This document shows positions 45,558 to 54,716 of a stretch of 64,000 nt of DNA, in pieces; within the stretch, counting starts at the first letter, position 1, and every line of letters begins with the position of its first letter. The DNA is from Oscillatoria sp. CS-180. Its GTDB lineage: Bacteria; Cyanobacteriota; Cyanobacteriia; Phormidesmidales; Phormidesmidaceae. The position numbers and the translations under genes are program-made. The stretch covers positions 99,808-163,807 of the forward strand of contig NZ_JAQMUB010000045.1 of the NCBI RefSeq assembly GCF_028330965.1, written 5' to 3'. The notes beneath the pieces were generated by a model. The model searched no databases and had not been told where the DNA came from. It worked only from the letters and a program-made list of their open reading frames with translations.

Positions 45558-46447
45558 TGACTCAGCAGGCTTCCACCCTTCCCAAATCAGGACTGGTTCT
45601 TACCCGAGCCAAGCGTGCTCGTCGATTTCTTTGGCGATTACTTGAAAGTCCTAGTGCCAAGATCGGCGGGTTTATTTGTCTTGTACTGGTGCTGACAGCG
45701 ATATTTGCACCTGTTATTGCTCCCCATGATCCGACTGAACTTGGGGTGGGCGAGCTGTTACAGCCCCCCAGCCTCGAATTTTGGTTTGGGACCGATGAAT
45801 TTGGCCGCGATCTGTTCAGCCGCATCGTATACGGCTCTCGCTTAACCCTTTATGTTGGACTGATTGCGGTCGGCATTTCAATGACCGTTGGCGTCCTAGT
45901 TGGGCTGATCGCGGGCTATATAGGTGGCTGGTTGGAAACGATTTTGATGCGGATGATTGACGTCCTGTTCTCGTTTACCGAGACGCTGATTGCTCTCGCT
46001 GCCGTCGCCGTTTTAGGTCCCAGTCTGACAAACGCCATGATTGCAGTCGGCATTAGCTCAATTCCGTTCTACGCCCGTATTACCTATGGGGCAGTTTTGG
46101 TGGAAAAGAATAAAGAATACTTTGAGGCAGCCCAAGCGATTGGGGCACAGCACAGTCGTCTTATCTTCCGCCACGTTTTGCCGAATGTGCTTTCACCCAT
46201 CATCGTGGTCGCCACCGTAGGGGTTTCGGTTGCCGTATTGTCCGCATCAGCCCTATCGTTTTTGGGCCTCGGTGCTCAGCCCCCCTCGCCAGAGTGGGGA
46301 GCGATGTTGGCAGCCGGACGGGATTACTTTAAGCGTGCACCTTGGATTACGACCTTTCCTGGCCTGGCGATCGCCTTCACCGTCCTAGGCTTTAACTTAC
46401 TAGGCGACGCCCTCCGCGAAGCCCTTGATCCTCAGCAGAGATTTTGA
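45557..46447 (+). CDS. Dipeptide-type ABC permease (DppC family)
   Basis: The 296-residue second membrane subunit contains FGTDEFGRDLFSRIVYGSRLTL and the coupling loop YFEAAQAIGAQHSRLIFRHVLPN. It is translationally coupled to the DppB-like gene by a one-base overlap. The ATPase subunits (DppD/F) are not in the window, so they must be supplied from elsewhere. Confidence 0.95.
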   Translation: MTQQASTLPKSGLVLTRAKRARRFLWRLLESPSAKIGGFICLVLVLTAIFAPVIAPHDPTELGVGELLQPPSLEFWFGTDEFGRDLFSRIVYGSRLTLYVGLIAVGISMTVGVLVGLIAGYIGGWLETILMRMIDVLFSFTETLIALAAVAVLGPSLTNAMIAVGISSIPFYARITYGAVLVEKNKEYFEAAQAIGAQHSRLIFRHVLPNVLSPIIVVATVGVSVAVLSASALSFLGLGAQPPSPEWGAMLAAGRDYFKRAPWITTFPGLAIAFTVLGFNLLGDALREALDPQQRF

Positions 46448-46461
46448 AGAAGAGCGTGTGA

Positions 46462-46500
46462 CATTGCTCCACCGAATAGAAACGCTATCCGGTGGCAATG
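46462..46500. terminator. Bidirectional terminator hairpin between convergent genes
   Basis: CATTG with CAATG, CCACCG with CGGTGG and an inner ATAG with CTAT form a bulged stem around a short loop, in a 57-base gap between convergent genes. It probably terminates both transcripts. Confidence 0.65.
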
Positions 46501-46504
46501 CTGA

Positions 46505-46714
46505 TTACTTCTGCCGATAGTCTGGGTCTATCCAGCATTGGGGTAGGGCCTCACCAGAAGGAAAGACCAACTGAGACTTGTTGAACGCTTGAGGGGGTTG
46601 TTCAGATTGTCCAGCCTGCTGTTTTCCCTGAATTTCATCTTTGAATGGATCGATCAGTTCTTCTGTATCTACGACTTTGATCAGCGTCTGGTCATCACGA
46701 TTTTTGACAAGCAT
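46505..46714 (-). CDS. Small conserved cyanobacterial protein, 69 aa
   Basis: The sequence starts MLVKNRDDQTLIKVVDTEEL and ends LVFPSGEALPQCWIDPDYR, which I recall in other cyanobacteria with no assigned function. It is soluble and acidic. It is convergent with the DppC-like gene. Confidence 0.7.
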   Translation of the reverse strand: MLVKNRDDQTLIKVVDTEELIDPFKDEIQGKQQAGQSEQPPQAFNKSQLVFPSGEALPQCWIDPDYRQK

Positions 46715-46903
46715 GGAAAGAAATCAAGGTAAAGGTTTAACTAAAGTGATGACGTTTTGGTAGCCATCAATGCTTGAAACCGTATCAAGCTCTAGACTCA
46801 GCAGCGTCTACCGGAAGACTTAATACCCTTTCTCCCTTCTGGGGCTACAGATGGTGAACGTGTTTTCAAACTCGCAATCTAAACTCCCAAATTGGTGTCA
46901 CAC

Positions 46904-47104
46904 ATGACTAACACCTCATCCAACTTCACTCCAAAAGAATTGCAGCAGTGGCAGTTTGGTCTGAAGCAGGCCGACGACAACAACGTGTTTTGTCATTGTC
47001 GCCAGTGCGATCGCGAATGGGTTGCCTCCTCCCATACCGTTTTCTGTACCTGCGGCAGCACCCGCATCGAAACCATCTCCTGCTGGCAATTTCCCGATGG
47101 CTAA
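46904..47104 (+). CDS. Small zinc-ribbon-like protein
   Basis: The 66-residue protein has the spaced cysteine pairs CHCRQC and CTCG, which could bind zinc. The ATG at 46904 is preferred over a TTG at 46892. It resembles short uncharacterised cyanobacterial proteins. Confidence 0.65.
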   Translation: MTNTSSNFTPKELQQWQFGLKQADDNNVFCHCRQCDREWVASSHTVFCTCGSTRIETISCWQFPDG

Positions 47105-47110
47105 TCTTAC

Positions 47111-47134
47111 ATCCACCCATCCACCCATCCACCC
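47111..47134 (+). repeat. 8-bp tandem repeat, three exact units
   Basis: ATCCACCC is repeated three times, 55 bases before the cysteine synthase start. It may be a slippage-prone variable site in the leader. Confidence 0.85.
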
Positions 47135-47188
47135 TTTCCCTTAGGATAAGCAAGAGTAGACCAATCATTCCTTAACCCAGAACTCAGG

Positions 47189-48184
47189 ATGGATATCAAA
47201 CAAGGCTTTGTCGATACTGTTGGCAACACTCCGCTCATTCGCCTCAACAGCTTCAGCGAAGAAACAGGCTGTGAGATTCTTGGCAAAGCAGAGTTTCTCA
47301 ATCCAGGGGGATCGGTTAAGGATCGTGCAGCGCTCTACATTATCAAAGATGCAGAAGAACGAGGCATGCTTCAACCCGGTGGGACGGTTGTAGAAGGTAC
47401 GGCTGGGAATACAGGCATTGGCTTAGCCCACATCTGTAATGCCAAAGGCTACAAATGCTTGATCATCATTCCTGAAACCCAGTCTGAAGAGAAGATGGAC
47501 ATGCTGCGGACGTTGGGAGCTGAAGTGCGCCCTGTTCCTGCTGTGCCTTATAAAAATCCCAACAACTACGTCAAGCTCTCGGCTCGTGTTGCTGAGGAAA
47601 CCCCTAATGCTGTTTGGGCTAATCAGTTTGACAACCTAGCCAATCGTCGCGCTCACTACGAAACGACTGGTCCTGAAATTTGGGCACAGACCGACGGCAA
47701 AGTTGATGGCTGGGTTGCGGCAACGGGAACCGGTGGCACCTACGCAGGAGCCGCGATGTTCTTCAAAGACAAGAATCCTAATATTCGCTGCGTGGTAGCA
47801 GATCCGATGGGCAGTGGCCTCTATAGCTATGTCAAAACGGGTGAAATCAAGCCAGAAGGGCGTTCCATTACCGAAGGGATTGGGAACAGCCGCGTCACGG
47901 CAAACATGGAGGGTGCCCCAACCGACGATGCTATTCAGGTGAATGATCACGAAGCATTGCAAACGGTTTACCAACTGCTTTATAAGGACGGCTTGTTTAT
48001 GGGGGGGTCTGTTGGCATCAATGTCGGCGCAGCGGTTAAATTAGCCAAGCAGATGGGTCCCGGCCACACCATCGTGACGGTCCTCTGTGATAGCGGCGCC
48101 CGCTACCAGTCTCGCTTGTTCAACATGAACTGGCTAAAGGAGAAAGAACTCTGGGCTGATAGCTTACTGCCTGAGAATTTTTAG
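47189..48184 (+). CDS. cysK: Cysteine synthase (O-acetylserine sulfhydrylase)
   Basis: It joins O-acetylserine and sulfide to form cysteine, using PLP bound to the Lys in NPGGSVKDRAA (residues about 38-48). TAGNTGIGLA binds the PLP phosphate/substrate, and GTGGTYAG is also present. It is full length (331 aa). Whether it is CysK- or CysM-like cannot be settled by eye. Its stop overlaps the stop of mtnA on the other strand by four bases. The O-acetylserine donor enzyme is encoded by cysE at 16608-17339. Confidence 0.92.
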   Translation: MDIKQGFVDTVGNTPLIRLNSFSEETGCEILGKAEFLNPGGSVKDRAALYIIKDAEERGMLQPGGTVVEGTAGNTGIGLAHICNAKGYKCLIIIPETQSEEKMDMLRTLGAEVRPVPAVPYKNPNNYVKLSARVAEETPNAVWANQFDNLANRRAHYETTGPEIWAQTDGKVDGWVAATGTGGTYAGAAMFFKDKNPNIRCVVADPMGSGLYSYVKTGEIKPEGRSITEGIGNSRVTANMEGAPTDDAIQVNDHEALQTVYQLLYKDGLFMGGSVGINVGAAVKLAKQMGPGHTIVTVLCDSGARYQSRLFNMNWLKEKELWADSLLPENF

Positions 48185-49242
48185 GAGATTGGCGGCGCAA
48201 GGGTTTGTATGCGGGCAGGGGCGATCGCGCCCCGTTCCGTCACAATTGCAGTAATCAAATCCGCTGGCGTCACATCAACTAGGGGGTTATATGCATTCAC
48301 ACCGCTGGGACAGGTGACCGTATCGCCTAGGCGACAGATATCCGTTTCACTGCCCTGAGCGATCTTGATGGCGTCACCGTTTGTCAATGTAAAGTCCACA
48401 GTGGAAAGGGAAGCTGCTACCAAGAAAGGAATGTTGTGGGCTTTAGCGGCTAAGGCTAATCCATAAGTCCCAATCTTGTTGACGGTGTCACCATTGACGG
48501 CAATGCGATCAGCGCCGACGATGACGGCGTCAATCATGTTTTGCGTCATGCAGTGCGCAGCCATACTGTCCGTCACCACGGTTACTGGAATGGTCTCCTG
48601 AACGCACTCCCACGCGGTCAATCGGGATCCCTGAAGCCAGGGACGGGTTTCACCCGCAATCACTTTCTTCAATCGCGCCTCTTGCCACGCCGTCCTCACA
48701 ATGCCCAACGATGTCCCAAAACCGGAGGTTGCTAGCGCACCATGATTGCAGTGGGTATAGAGAGTCAGCTTTTCGGGGGTTTCAGGGAGGGCAGTGAGAC
48801 CGTGCTGTCCGATCGCCACACACATTTCCCAATCTTCTTGCTGAATGGTTTGAGCTGTCTCAAGCAACAGCGCTTTCAACTCGTCAACGGTACCAGAGGT
48901 TTGCTGAGCAATGTTGACTTGACGATCAACTGACCAAAGGACGTTGGCTTTATTAGGGCGTACTGATTTGAGCAGTTCCGCGATCGCCTCTAAGCGTTCT
49001 AGAAAAGCCGTACGGTTCGTGGTGTTGATGTCTTGGGCACCTAGATATAATCCATAAGCAGCGGCCATTCCCAAGGCTGGCCCGCCTCGGACGATCCGTG
49101 TTTGAATAGCCGTGAGAATGTCCTCCCAGCGGTTAATCGAAACGATCGCATACTCTTTGGGCAATTTGGTCTGATCAATCAGGAGCACGTGATCGCCTTG
49201 CCAGCGAACAGGATAAACGTGGGTTTCTAGGACCTCTGTCAT
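48181..49242 (-). CDS. mtnA: Methylthioribose-1-phosphate isomerase
   Basis: It converts 5-methylthioribose 1-phosphate to methylthioribulose 1-phosphate in methionine salvage. Seen are RIVRGGPALGMAAAYGL (residues about 49-65), the catalytic Cys in YTHCNHGALATSGFGT and the catalytic Asp in IVGADRIAVNGDT. At 353 residues it is the usual length. No other salvage gene is nearby. Confidence 0.95.
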   Translation of the reverse strand: MTEVLETHVYPVRWQGDHVLLIDQTKLPKEYAIVSINRWEDILTAIQTRIVRGGPALGMAAAYGLYLGAQDINTTNRTAFLERLEAIAELLKSVRPNKANVLWSVDRQVNIAQQTSGTVDELKALLLETAQTIQQEDWEMCVAIGQHGLTALPETPEKLTLYTHCNHGALATSGFGTSLGIVRTAWQEARLKKVIAGETRPWLQGSRLTAWECVQETIPVTVVTDSMAAHCMTQNMIDAVIVGADRIAVNGDTVNKIGTYGLALAAKAHNIPFLVAASLSTVDFTLTNGDAIKIAQGSETDICRLGDTVTCPSGVNAYNPLVDVTPADLITAIVTERGAIAPARIQTLAPPIS

Positions 49243-49714
49243 GGGTGTAGTGGAGATAGTCAGGAGAGGGATGGAGCCACAACAAACCAGCCTTGCCGTC
49301 CTGGGTCAGCACGCTGGATTCATCGCTTTAGCGACTGTCTATCCCAGTCAAGACATAGCAGCCTCTAAAAGGAGCAATACGGCTGGCAACAATTACGAGC
49401 CTTGCAGTCATTGCCAAACATGCCAGATCACCCCGATTTTAATCGCATTTTTGTCCAGCGGTAACTCCGTGCCTTTGGCCAACGTTTGGGATTGACGAGT
49501 GACGCGATCGCACCTTGTGGAAAAGACAGTTCGATAGCTGGTTGCACCATGCCCTCCAACACCGAGGGCAATGTCCGTAAAATTCCAGGGTTTTCGTCAG
49601 AACCCATATGACGGCTTGGGTAGTGTCTAGGGGGTGCTTTCTTCAGAAAATCTCCACGATAGAAGTGAAGTGTATTCAGCGTTAAACGAAACCACCGTTT
49701 TTGAAAGGCACATC
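49243..49714. other. Gap upstream of mtnA
   Basis: The mtnA promoter must lie here. The open frame 49241-49495 has Ser/Thr-rich random composition and no family match, so I do not call it. Nothing else was seen. Confidence 0.4.
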
Positions 49715-49858
49715 ATGACTAAGCAAACTCATTGTCCTGAATGTGGAGAAACCAGACTCCGACGTATTGGAGTTCCCGGCATTAAGAAATGTAGTAGCTG
49801 TGGGACATTTGTTGACACTCGCAAAGGCACATGGTGGCGTCGACTTCTATCTGCCTGA
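49715..49858 (+). CDS. Tiny zinc-ribbon protein, 47 aa
   Basis: CPEC and CSSC, 17 residues apart, form a likely zinc ribbon, followed by the basic tail RKGTWWRRLLSA. The ATG at 49715 has GAAAGG about eight bases upstream. A classic terminator follows, which supports a real short transcript. Confidence 0.65.
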   Translation: MTKQTHCPECGETRLRRIGVPGIKKCSSCGTFVDTRKGTWWRRLLSA

Positions 49859-50160
49859 TGCTTGCCGATCAAAAACCTAATCCTTTTGTTTGACTGAGAA
49901 GACATTGAGGTTTCATAGACGGCTCCGGCTATCTGTTCACGCAGGTAGCCTTTTTTGATAGGGAACGCCAATACAGCACCGTCATATCAGCAACATCTGG
50001 ACAGTGAGCGGTTGCTCCCAAAAGCTAAAAATAACCCGCAAAAATCACAAACCTCTCTCTATCTATCGGCAGGATGTGGAAGAGTCGCAGGATTGTCTTT
50101 AAATTTGTAGGCAGCGCGCTTATTGATAATCGTCATAAAAATACATAGGGGAGACACCGC
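49859..50160. other. Gap ahead of the CBS gene
   Basis: It holds the terminator at 49927-49956 and then the promoter region of the CBS protein gene. No gene was seen. Confidence 0.45.
49927..49956 (+). terminator. Rho-independent terminator
   Basis: GGCTATCTG (49927-49935) pairs with CAGGTAGCC (49942-49950) with one G-T pair and a six-base loop, followed by six T. It lies about 70 bases past the tiny zinc-ribbon gene. Confidence 0.9.
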
Positions 50161-50562
50161 ATGCTGGCGATCGCAGACATCATGACCCAAAACCTGCAAA
50201 TCATTGATCGGACATCAACCGTTGCCGATGCGATTATGGCCATGCAGGCTCATGGATTGCGATCGATTATTGTTGACCGCACTGCTAGCGAAATGCCGTA
50301 CGGTGTCTTGACTGAGCGAGACATCGTTTACAAAGTCTTTGCCCGCAACTTAGATCCGGTTCGCATTCGTGTCCAAGACATCATGCGGCATCCGTGCATT
50401 TCTTTGGAACCTCACCTAACGCTGCGAGAAGCTGCCTCAGTTATGTCAGATTCCAATCTTCAGCAGGCTCCTGTAATCCAGGATGGTCATTTGCTAGGTG
50501 TTGTGTCACTCACTGATTTCGTGAAGAAAGGATACGTTGTCAGCACAATATTGCCGATGTAA
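50161..50562 (+). CDS. Two-CBS-domain protein
   Basis: The 133-residue protein consists of a CBS pair: IMTQNLQIIDRTSTVADAIMAM with GVLTERDIVYKV, and IMRHPCISLEPHLTLREAASVM with GVVSLTDFVKKG. Such stand-alone pairs bind adenosyl nucleotides and regulate a partner. The two GTPase genes follow on the same strand. Confidence 0.9.
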   Translation: MLAIADIMTQNLQIIDRTSTVADAIMAMQAHGLRSIIVDRTASEMPYGVLTERDIVYKVFARNLDPVRIRVQDIMRHPCISLEPHLTLREAASVMSDSNLQQAPVIQDGHLLGVVSLTDFVKKGYVVSTILPM

Positions 50563-50673
50563 CGGCTTCAAAATTAGGTCAGTACAGCGAGCCGCAGTCG
50601 TTTCCTGACAGTTTATAACAAGCTCGATAAGGTCTATGCGAAGTCTTCTTATTCTAAAGGAGCGGGTTCTTTT

Positions 50674-51882
50674 ATGGGGCGGAACATATCTGTGAAGCGG
50701 CTCTGGACACCACTAAATAAGATTTGGCAGCGATTTACAATCAATGAAAAGCAGATCGCAGCTCATTTAGAAGCCGTTCGGCAACAGCTACCCACGACTG
50801 AAGTTGTCTTGATTGGCAAACCTCAGGCCGGAAAAAGCTCCATTGTGCGGGGCATGACGGGGCAGCCAGAAGACATTGTGGGGCAAGGGTTCCGACCCCA
50901 TACGCGAAACACTCAACGCTATCCCTATCCGTCTGAGGAATTGCCGCTGCTGATATTTACAGACACGGTTGGCTTAGGTGATATTGAGCGTAATACCCAA
51001 GCCATCATTGAAGAACTCACGCAAACGCTCAAGCAAGATGCTGGGCGATCGCGAATTTTTATTCTCACGATCAAAATTACAGACTTCGCAACCGACAGTT
51101 TGAAGCAAGTCATTTCTCAGCTCAGACAAGATTTTGCTCATATTCCCTGTCTGCTCGCTTTAACTTGCCTGCACGAACTCTATGATTCGCCGACGGACAA
51201 CCATCCTGACTATCCGCCTCAGATGGAGGCCATGACCCGTGCTGCACAAACTATTGAGGAAGGTTTCGGGAATTTGTGCGATCGTACTCTCCTACTGGAT
51301 TTCACGTTAGAGGAAGACAATTACCATCCCGTTTTCTACGGTCTCGGTGCATTGCAGGACGCGCTCGATGATTTGCTACCCAAAGCTCAGGCTCAAGCCA
51401 TTCATCAGCTTCTCGAAACCGACGAACAAGGCAAAGCAATTGGCGGACTGTATCGTCGAGTAGCACGCCACTACATCAGTGCTTTTGCCGTCATGGCTGG
51501 CATTGCGGCAGCTGTCCCCCTACCCTTTGCCACAATGCCTGTCCTGACTAGCCTACAGGTTTCGATGGTGGCCGTGTTGGGACGAGTCTACGGTCAGGCG
51601 CTGACCTTTGGACAAGCCCTGAGTGTGATCGGCACCTTAGCAGGCGGATTCTTCGCCCAGGCGGTGGGGCGAGAGCTAGTGAAGTTTGTTCCTGGTGTGG
51701 GCAGCGTGGTAGCCACGTCCTGGGCGGTTGCCTATACGTGGGCACTGGGGGAAGGAGCCTGTGTTTACTTTGGTGATTTGATGGCAGGCAAGGTGCCAGA
51801 CCCAGATGCAATTCAAGAGCTGATGGGAGAAGCCTTTCAGCAGGCAAAACAAAACTGGAAAAACCGGAATCAAGATGAGTAG
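50674..51882 (+). CDS. GTPase with C-terminal membrane region (DUF697-like)
   Basis: The Era/YihA-like G domain has a P-loop GKPQAGKSS (48-56) and a DTVGLGD G3 motif near 97. TCLHELYD takes the place of the usual TKxD G4 motif, so nucleotide specificity may differ. The C-terminal part (about 265-350) has several hydrophobic segments, like DUF697 proteins. The downstream GTPase gene begins six bases after this stop, so both are probably made together. Confidence 0.85.
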   Translation: MGRNISVKRLWTPLNKIWQRFTINEKQIAAHLEAVRQQLPTTEVVLIGKPQAGKSSIVRGMTGQPEDIVGQGFRPHTRNTQRYPYPSEELPLLIFTDTVGLGDIERNTQAIIEELTQTLKQDAGRSRIFILTIKITDFATDSLKQVISQLRQDFAHIPCLLALTCLHELYDSPTDNHPDYPPQMEAMTRAAQTIEEGFGNLCDRTLLLDFTLEEDNYHPVFYGLGALQDALDDLLPKAQAQAIHQLLETDEQGKAIGGLYRRVARHYISAFAVMAGIAAAVPLPFATMPVLTSLQVSMVAVLGRVYGQALTFGQALSVIGTLAGGFFAQAVGRELVKFVPGVGSVVATSWAVAYTWALGEGACVYFGDLMAGKVPDPDAIQELMGEAFQQAKQNWKNRNQDE

Positions 51883-51888
51883 GCGCTT

Positions 51889-53841
51889 ATGTTGAAGCTC
51901 AAACGCTGGCAGTGGATAGTCTTAGCCATTCCTCCTACTGTACTCATCAGTGGATTATTCATTCTGGCCGGAATCCAGCTTCAGCAGTGGGGCTTGAGTT
52001 GGCTCTGGGCCATCGTCGCGATCGCTCTTGTAGGCTGGCGCTGGTTGTTTAGTCGCTGGTCGAAACCCAACACTGCCCTGCTAGAGCAGAATCTAACGGA
52101 GGTGAGATCACAGCTTCAAGACACCCTGACCGAAACCGCTCAGCAGGTTGCTCCCGAAGAAGTTGAGACCGTTTTGCGACAAATCCTGGAATCTACACAA
52201 GACGATCTGCCCATTTGGGAGGACCTACCCATCTTCGCCCAGCGCTGTCAGGATCTAGTGCGCGAGATTGCCCACTTGTATCACCCTGAGGTCAAATATC
52301 CCTTACTAAACATCTACGTGCCCCAAGCATATGGCCTAATTCGTGGCACGGTGGACGATTTGGATCGCTATATGCGCGTTGCTGCACCGACCCTTAATCA
52401 GGTCACGGTCGCCCAGGTTTATCAGACTTACGAAACCTATCGAGCACTCGAAACCCCACTGCGGCGAGTTTGGACCCTCTTCGACCTCAGTCGTTGGGTA
52501 TGGAATCCTATCGGCGCAATCGCCAAAGAAATCGGTCGTCCTCTAGGAGACCAGGCCAATCAGCAACTTTTGGCCAACTTCAGTCAGACACTGCGGGAAA
52601 CAGCTCTCACGGTTTTGTGCAAACAGGCTATCGCCCTCTATGGTGGTCAGGCAGCCCTTAACTTTGCCACATCTACACCCGATTCAACCTCAGCTCAGAC
52701 CCTACGAGAATTGATGGAGGAGGCCGAGTCAACTCAGGCGATCGTGGCAGAGCCTATTAATTTACTACTAGTGGGCCGAACAGGAGCAGGTAAAAGCAGC
52801 CTTATCAATACCCTATTTCAGCAAGACAAAGCTGAGGTCGATGTGCTGCCCAGCACTGACCAAATCACCAGTTACCGCTGGGAGACCCCCGACCAAGAGG
52901 CACTGGTCCTGTGGGATAGTCCTGGCTATGAGCAGGTTGACCGAACAGACTTCCGTCAACAGGTGCTGGCTCAAGCCGCGATCGCTGATGTGTTGCTCTT
53001 GGTGGCTCCAGCACTTGATCCGGCGCTAGAAGCAGACATCGCTTTTCTCAAAGACATCGCCCGAGAAGGGCATGATGTCCCCACCTTTCTGGTGCTGACC
53101 CAAGTGGACCGACTGCGACCCATCCGAGAATGGCAGCCCCCTTACGATTGGCAGCAGGGCGATCGCACTAAAGAACGCAATATTCGTGAAGCGGTCAACT
53201 ATCGACAAGAACAAATGGGGAACGGAGTCCAGGCGATCCTGCCCATTGTCACGGCCTCTGAGGAAGCCAATCGAGCCAGCTGGGGTAGCGATGAATTAGC
53301 CACACAATTAGTGGAGGCGATCGCTCCAGCCAAGTCCGAAAGGCTAGCTCAGTTTTTGCGGAGTCGCGAAGCCCGCATCACGGCTGCCACTCGTTTGATT
53401 GAACGTTATGCGATCCAGATGAGCAGTAGTCAGGGCATCGTTGCACTAGTCAAGACGCCTCTCTTCGCGTTCCTCTCGGCCCGATTTACGGGAACTCCCG
53501 AACTGGGCACGTTGCTCGCCCAAGCTGTACCCGCCGAACACGTGCCCATTGTTGCCAGCAAACTGATGCTCACCTATGAACTAGCTGGCCTTTTGAATGA
53601 ACAAACGGCGCTCTTTCGACCTGGAGAAATCCTCAAACTATGGCCGATCCTGCTGCAAAGTCGCGATCGCGCTCCTGGTCAAACGGCTTGGGCCTGGGGA
53701 CAAGCCCTCGTTGAATACTGGACAAAAGACCTGTCCACCAATGCTCTCAAAACTCGATTTGAACACTACCTCAACCAACTCGACTCGATGCCGAGTCAAG
53801 TGAAAGCAGCGGATAGGGTTGCTAAAGGCGAAGAACTCTAG
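51889..53841 (+). CDS. Membrane-anchored GTPase
   Basis: Two N-terminal membrane helices (about 10-30 and 36-55) are followed by a long helical region (about 62-285), then a G domain: P-loop GRTGAGKS (296-303), DSPGYEQ for G3 and TQVD for G4. The C-terminal 170 residues are helical. It resembles cyanobacterial dynamin-like or YfjP-type GTPases of unknown function. It is separated by six bases from the previous GTPase gene. Confidence 0.87.
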   Translation: MLKLKRWQWIVLAIPPTVLISGLFILAGIQLQQWGLSWLWAIVAIALVGWRWLFSRWSKPNTALLEQNLTEVRSQLQDTLTETAQQVAPEEVETVLRQILESTQDDLPIWEDLPIFAQRCQDLVREIAHLYHPEVKYPLLNIYVPQAYGLIRGTVDDLDRYMRVAAPTLNQVTVAQVYQTYETYRALETPLRRVWTLFDLSRWVWNPIGAIAKEIGRPLGDQANQQLLANFSQTLRETALTVLCKQAIALYGGQAALNFATSTPDSTSAQTLRELMEEAESTQAIVAEPINLLLVGRTGAGKSSLINTLFQQDKAEVDVLPSTDQITSYRWETPDQEALVLWDSPGYEQVDRTDFRQQVLAQAAIADVLLLVAPALDPALEADIAFLKDIAREGHDVPTFLVLTQVDRLRPIREWQPPYDWQQGDRTKERNIREAVNYRQEQMGNGVQAILPIVTASEEANRASWGSDELATQLVEAIAPAKSERLAQFLRSREARITAATRLIERYAIQMSSSQGIVALVKTPLFAFLSARFTGTPELGTLLAQAVPAEHVPIVASKLMLTYELAGLLNEQTALFRPGEILKLWPILLQSRDRAPGQTAWAWGQALVEYWTKDLSTNALKTRFEHYLNQLDSMPSQVKAADRVAKGEEL

Positions 53842-53876
53842 CGTGCTATGGCCGAGCAGTAGCATAAAGACGTTGT

Positions 53877-54311
53877 CTAAAGGCCCCTGCTGTGACCTTG
53901 AACTAACTTTGCCTCCCGAACCCAATTCACAACTTGATCAGCGGTAGGGCAAAGATCGGCACGACGCAGGGTCATCGTGTGCAGCTTGCGAATCTGACTA
54001 TGCAAGCGTCCAGGGGCAGCGGCAGCAAGCTGTGACACGGAAGCAATACCGCTGTGCAGCAGCAACCCGCAGTATTGACAACCAACGCTCGGCAGCTGAG
54101 ACAAATCAGCCAGGGCAATCCATTTTTGCAGATATCGCAAGGGAAGATTGAGGCGTTGCGCTGCTTTTTGAATGTTCTGGGGCGATCGCGCTAACCGCAG
54201 CAGATCTTGTGTCGTTTGTAGTCCCAGACTTTGAAGCTGAGCAACTTGCTCCTTCGAGAGACCAGGCAGTTCTTCTATTAACCAGGTTTTGAGCTGAGAC
54301 ATCAATTTCAC
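53877..54311 (-). CDS. DUF4332 protein (helix-hairpin-helix repeats)
   Basis: Repeated helix-hairpin-helix-like units (ELPGLSKEQVAQLQSLGLQTTQDLLRLA and LPSVGCQYCGLLLHSGIASVSQLA) match the DUF4332 family, which may bind nucleic acid. Either the ATG at 54311 or the one at 54302 could start it. It is convergent with the GTPase operon. Confidence 0.85.
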   Translation of the reverse strand: MKLMSQLKTWLIEELPGLSKEQVAQLQSLGLQTTQDLLRLARSPQNIQKAAQRLNLPLRYLQKWIALADLSQLPSVGCQYCGLLLHSGIASVSQLAAAAPGRLHSQIRKLHTMTLRRADLCPTADQVVNWVREAKLVQGHSRGL

Positions 54312-54366
54312 AAGACGCGCAGAAGTTACAGCATACTCCCTCAGAAACTCATGTTAGGATGAAGGC

Positions 54367-54440
54367 CGGGATGTAGCGCAGCTTGGTAGCGCGCCTGCTT
54401 TGGGAGCAGGATGTCGCAGGTTCAAATCCTGTCATCCCGA
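54367..54440 (+). tRNA. tRNA-Pro (anticodon TGG)
   Basis: The acceptor arm CGGGATG/CATCCCG, the anticodon stem CCTGC/GCAGG with loop TTTGGGA and the T arm CGCAGG-TTCAAAT-CCTG form a standard cloverleaf. CCA is not encoded. It is divergent from the DUF4332 gene. Confidence 0.97.
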
Positions 54441-54716
54441 TTTTAGATTTTTGAACCTTCTGGCTATTGGAAAGCCGCCTCTGAAAGTGGTTAAATCGTG
54501 TTCGCGATTTTTTCGAAAACTGCTAGGATGCATCGGTGACGCCAAGCTTTGATGACAGCAATTTCAATTAACGGCTGTGTAAGCTGCCGTGATGGCTACA
54601 GCGTGCCGCAGACATGAGATTGCTTGTCAAAATTTGGGTGTCTCGTTGGGTCCCCAAACACGATCGAAGTGCTATTTGAGGAACCTCACGTTTCCTGGCA
54701 TAGTCCTATTGTTCAG

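Noticed and set aside
49241..49495. 84-residue open frame beside mtnA
   Set aside because: It overlaps the mtnA start codon and has no conserved pattern.
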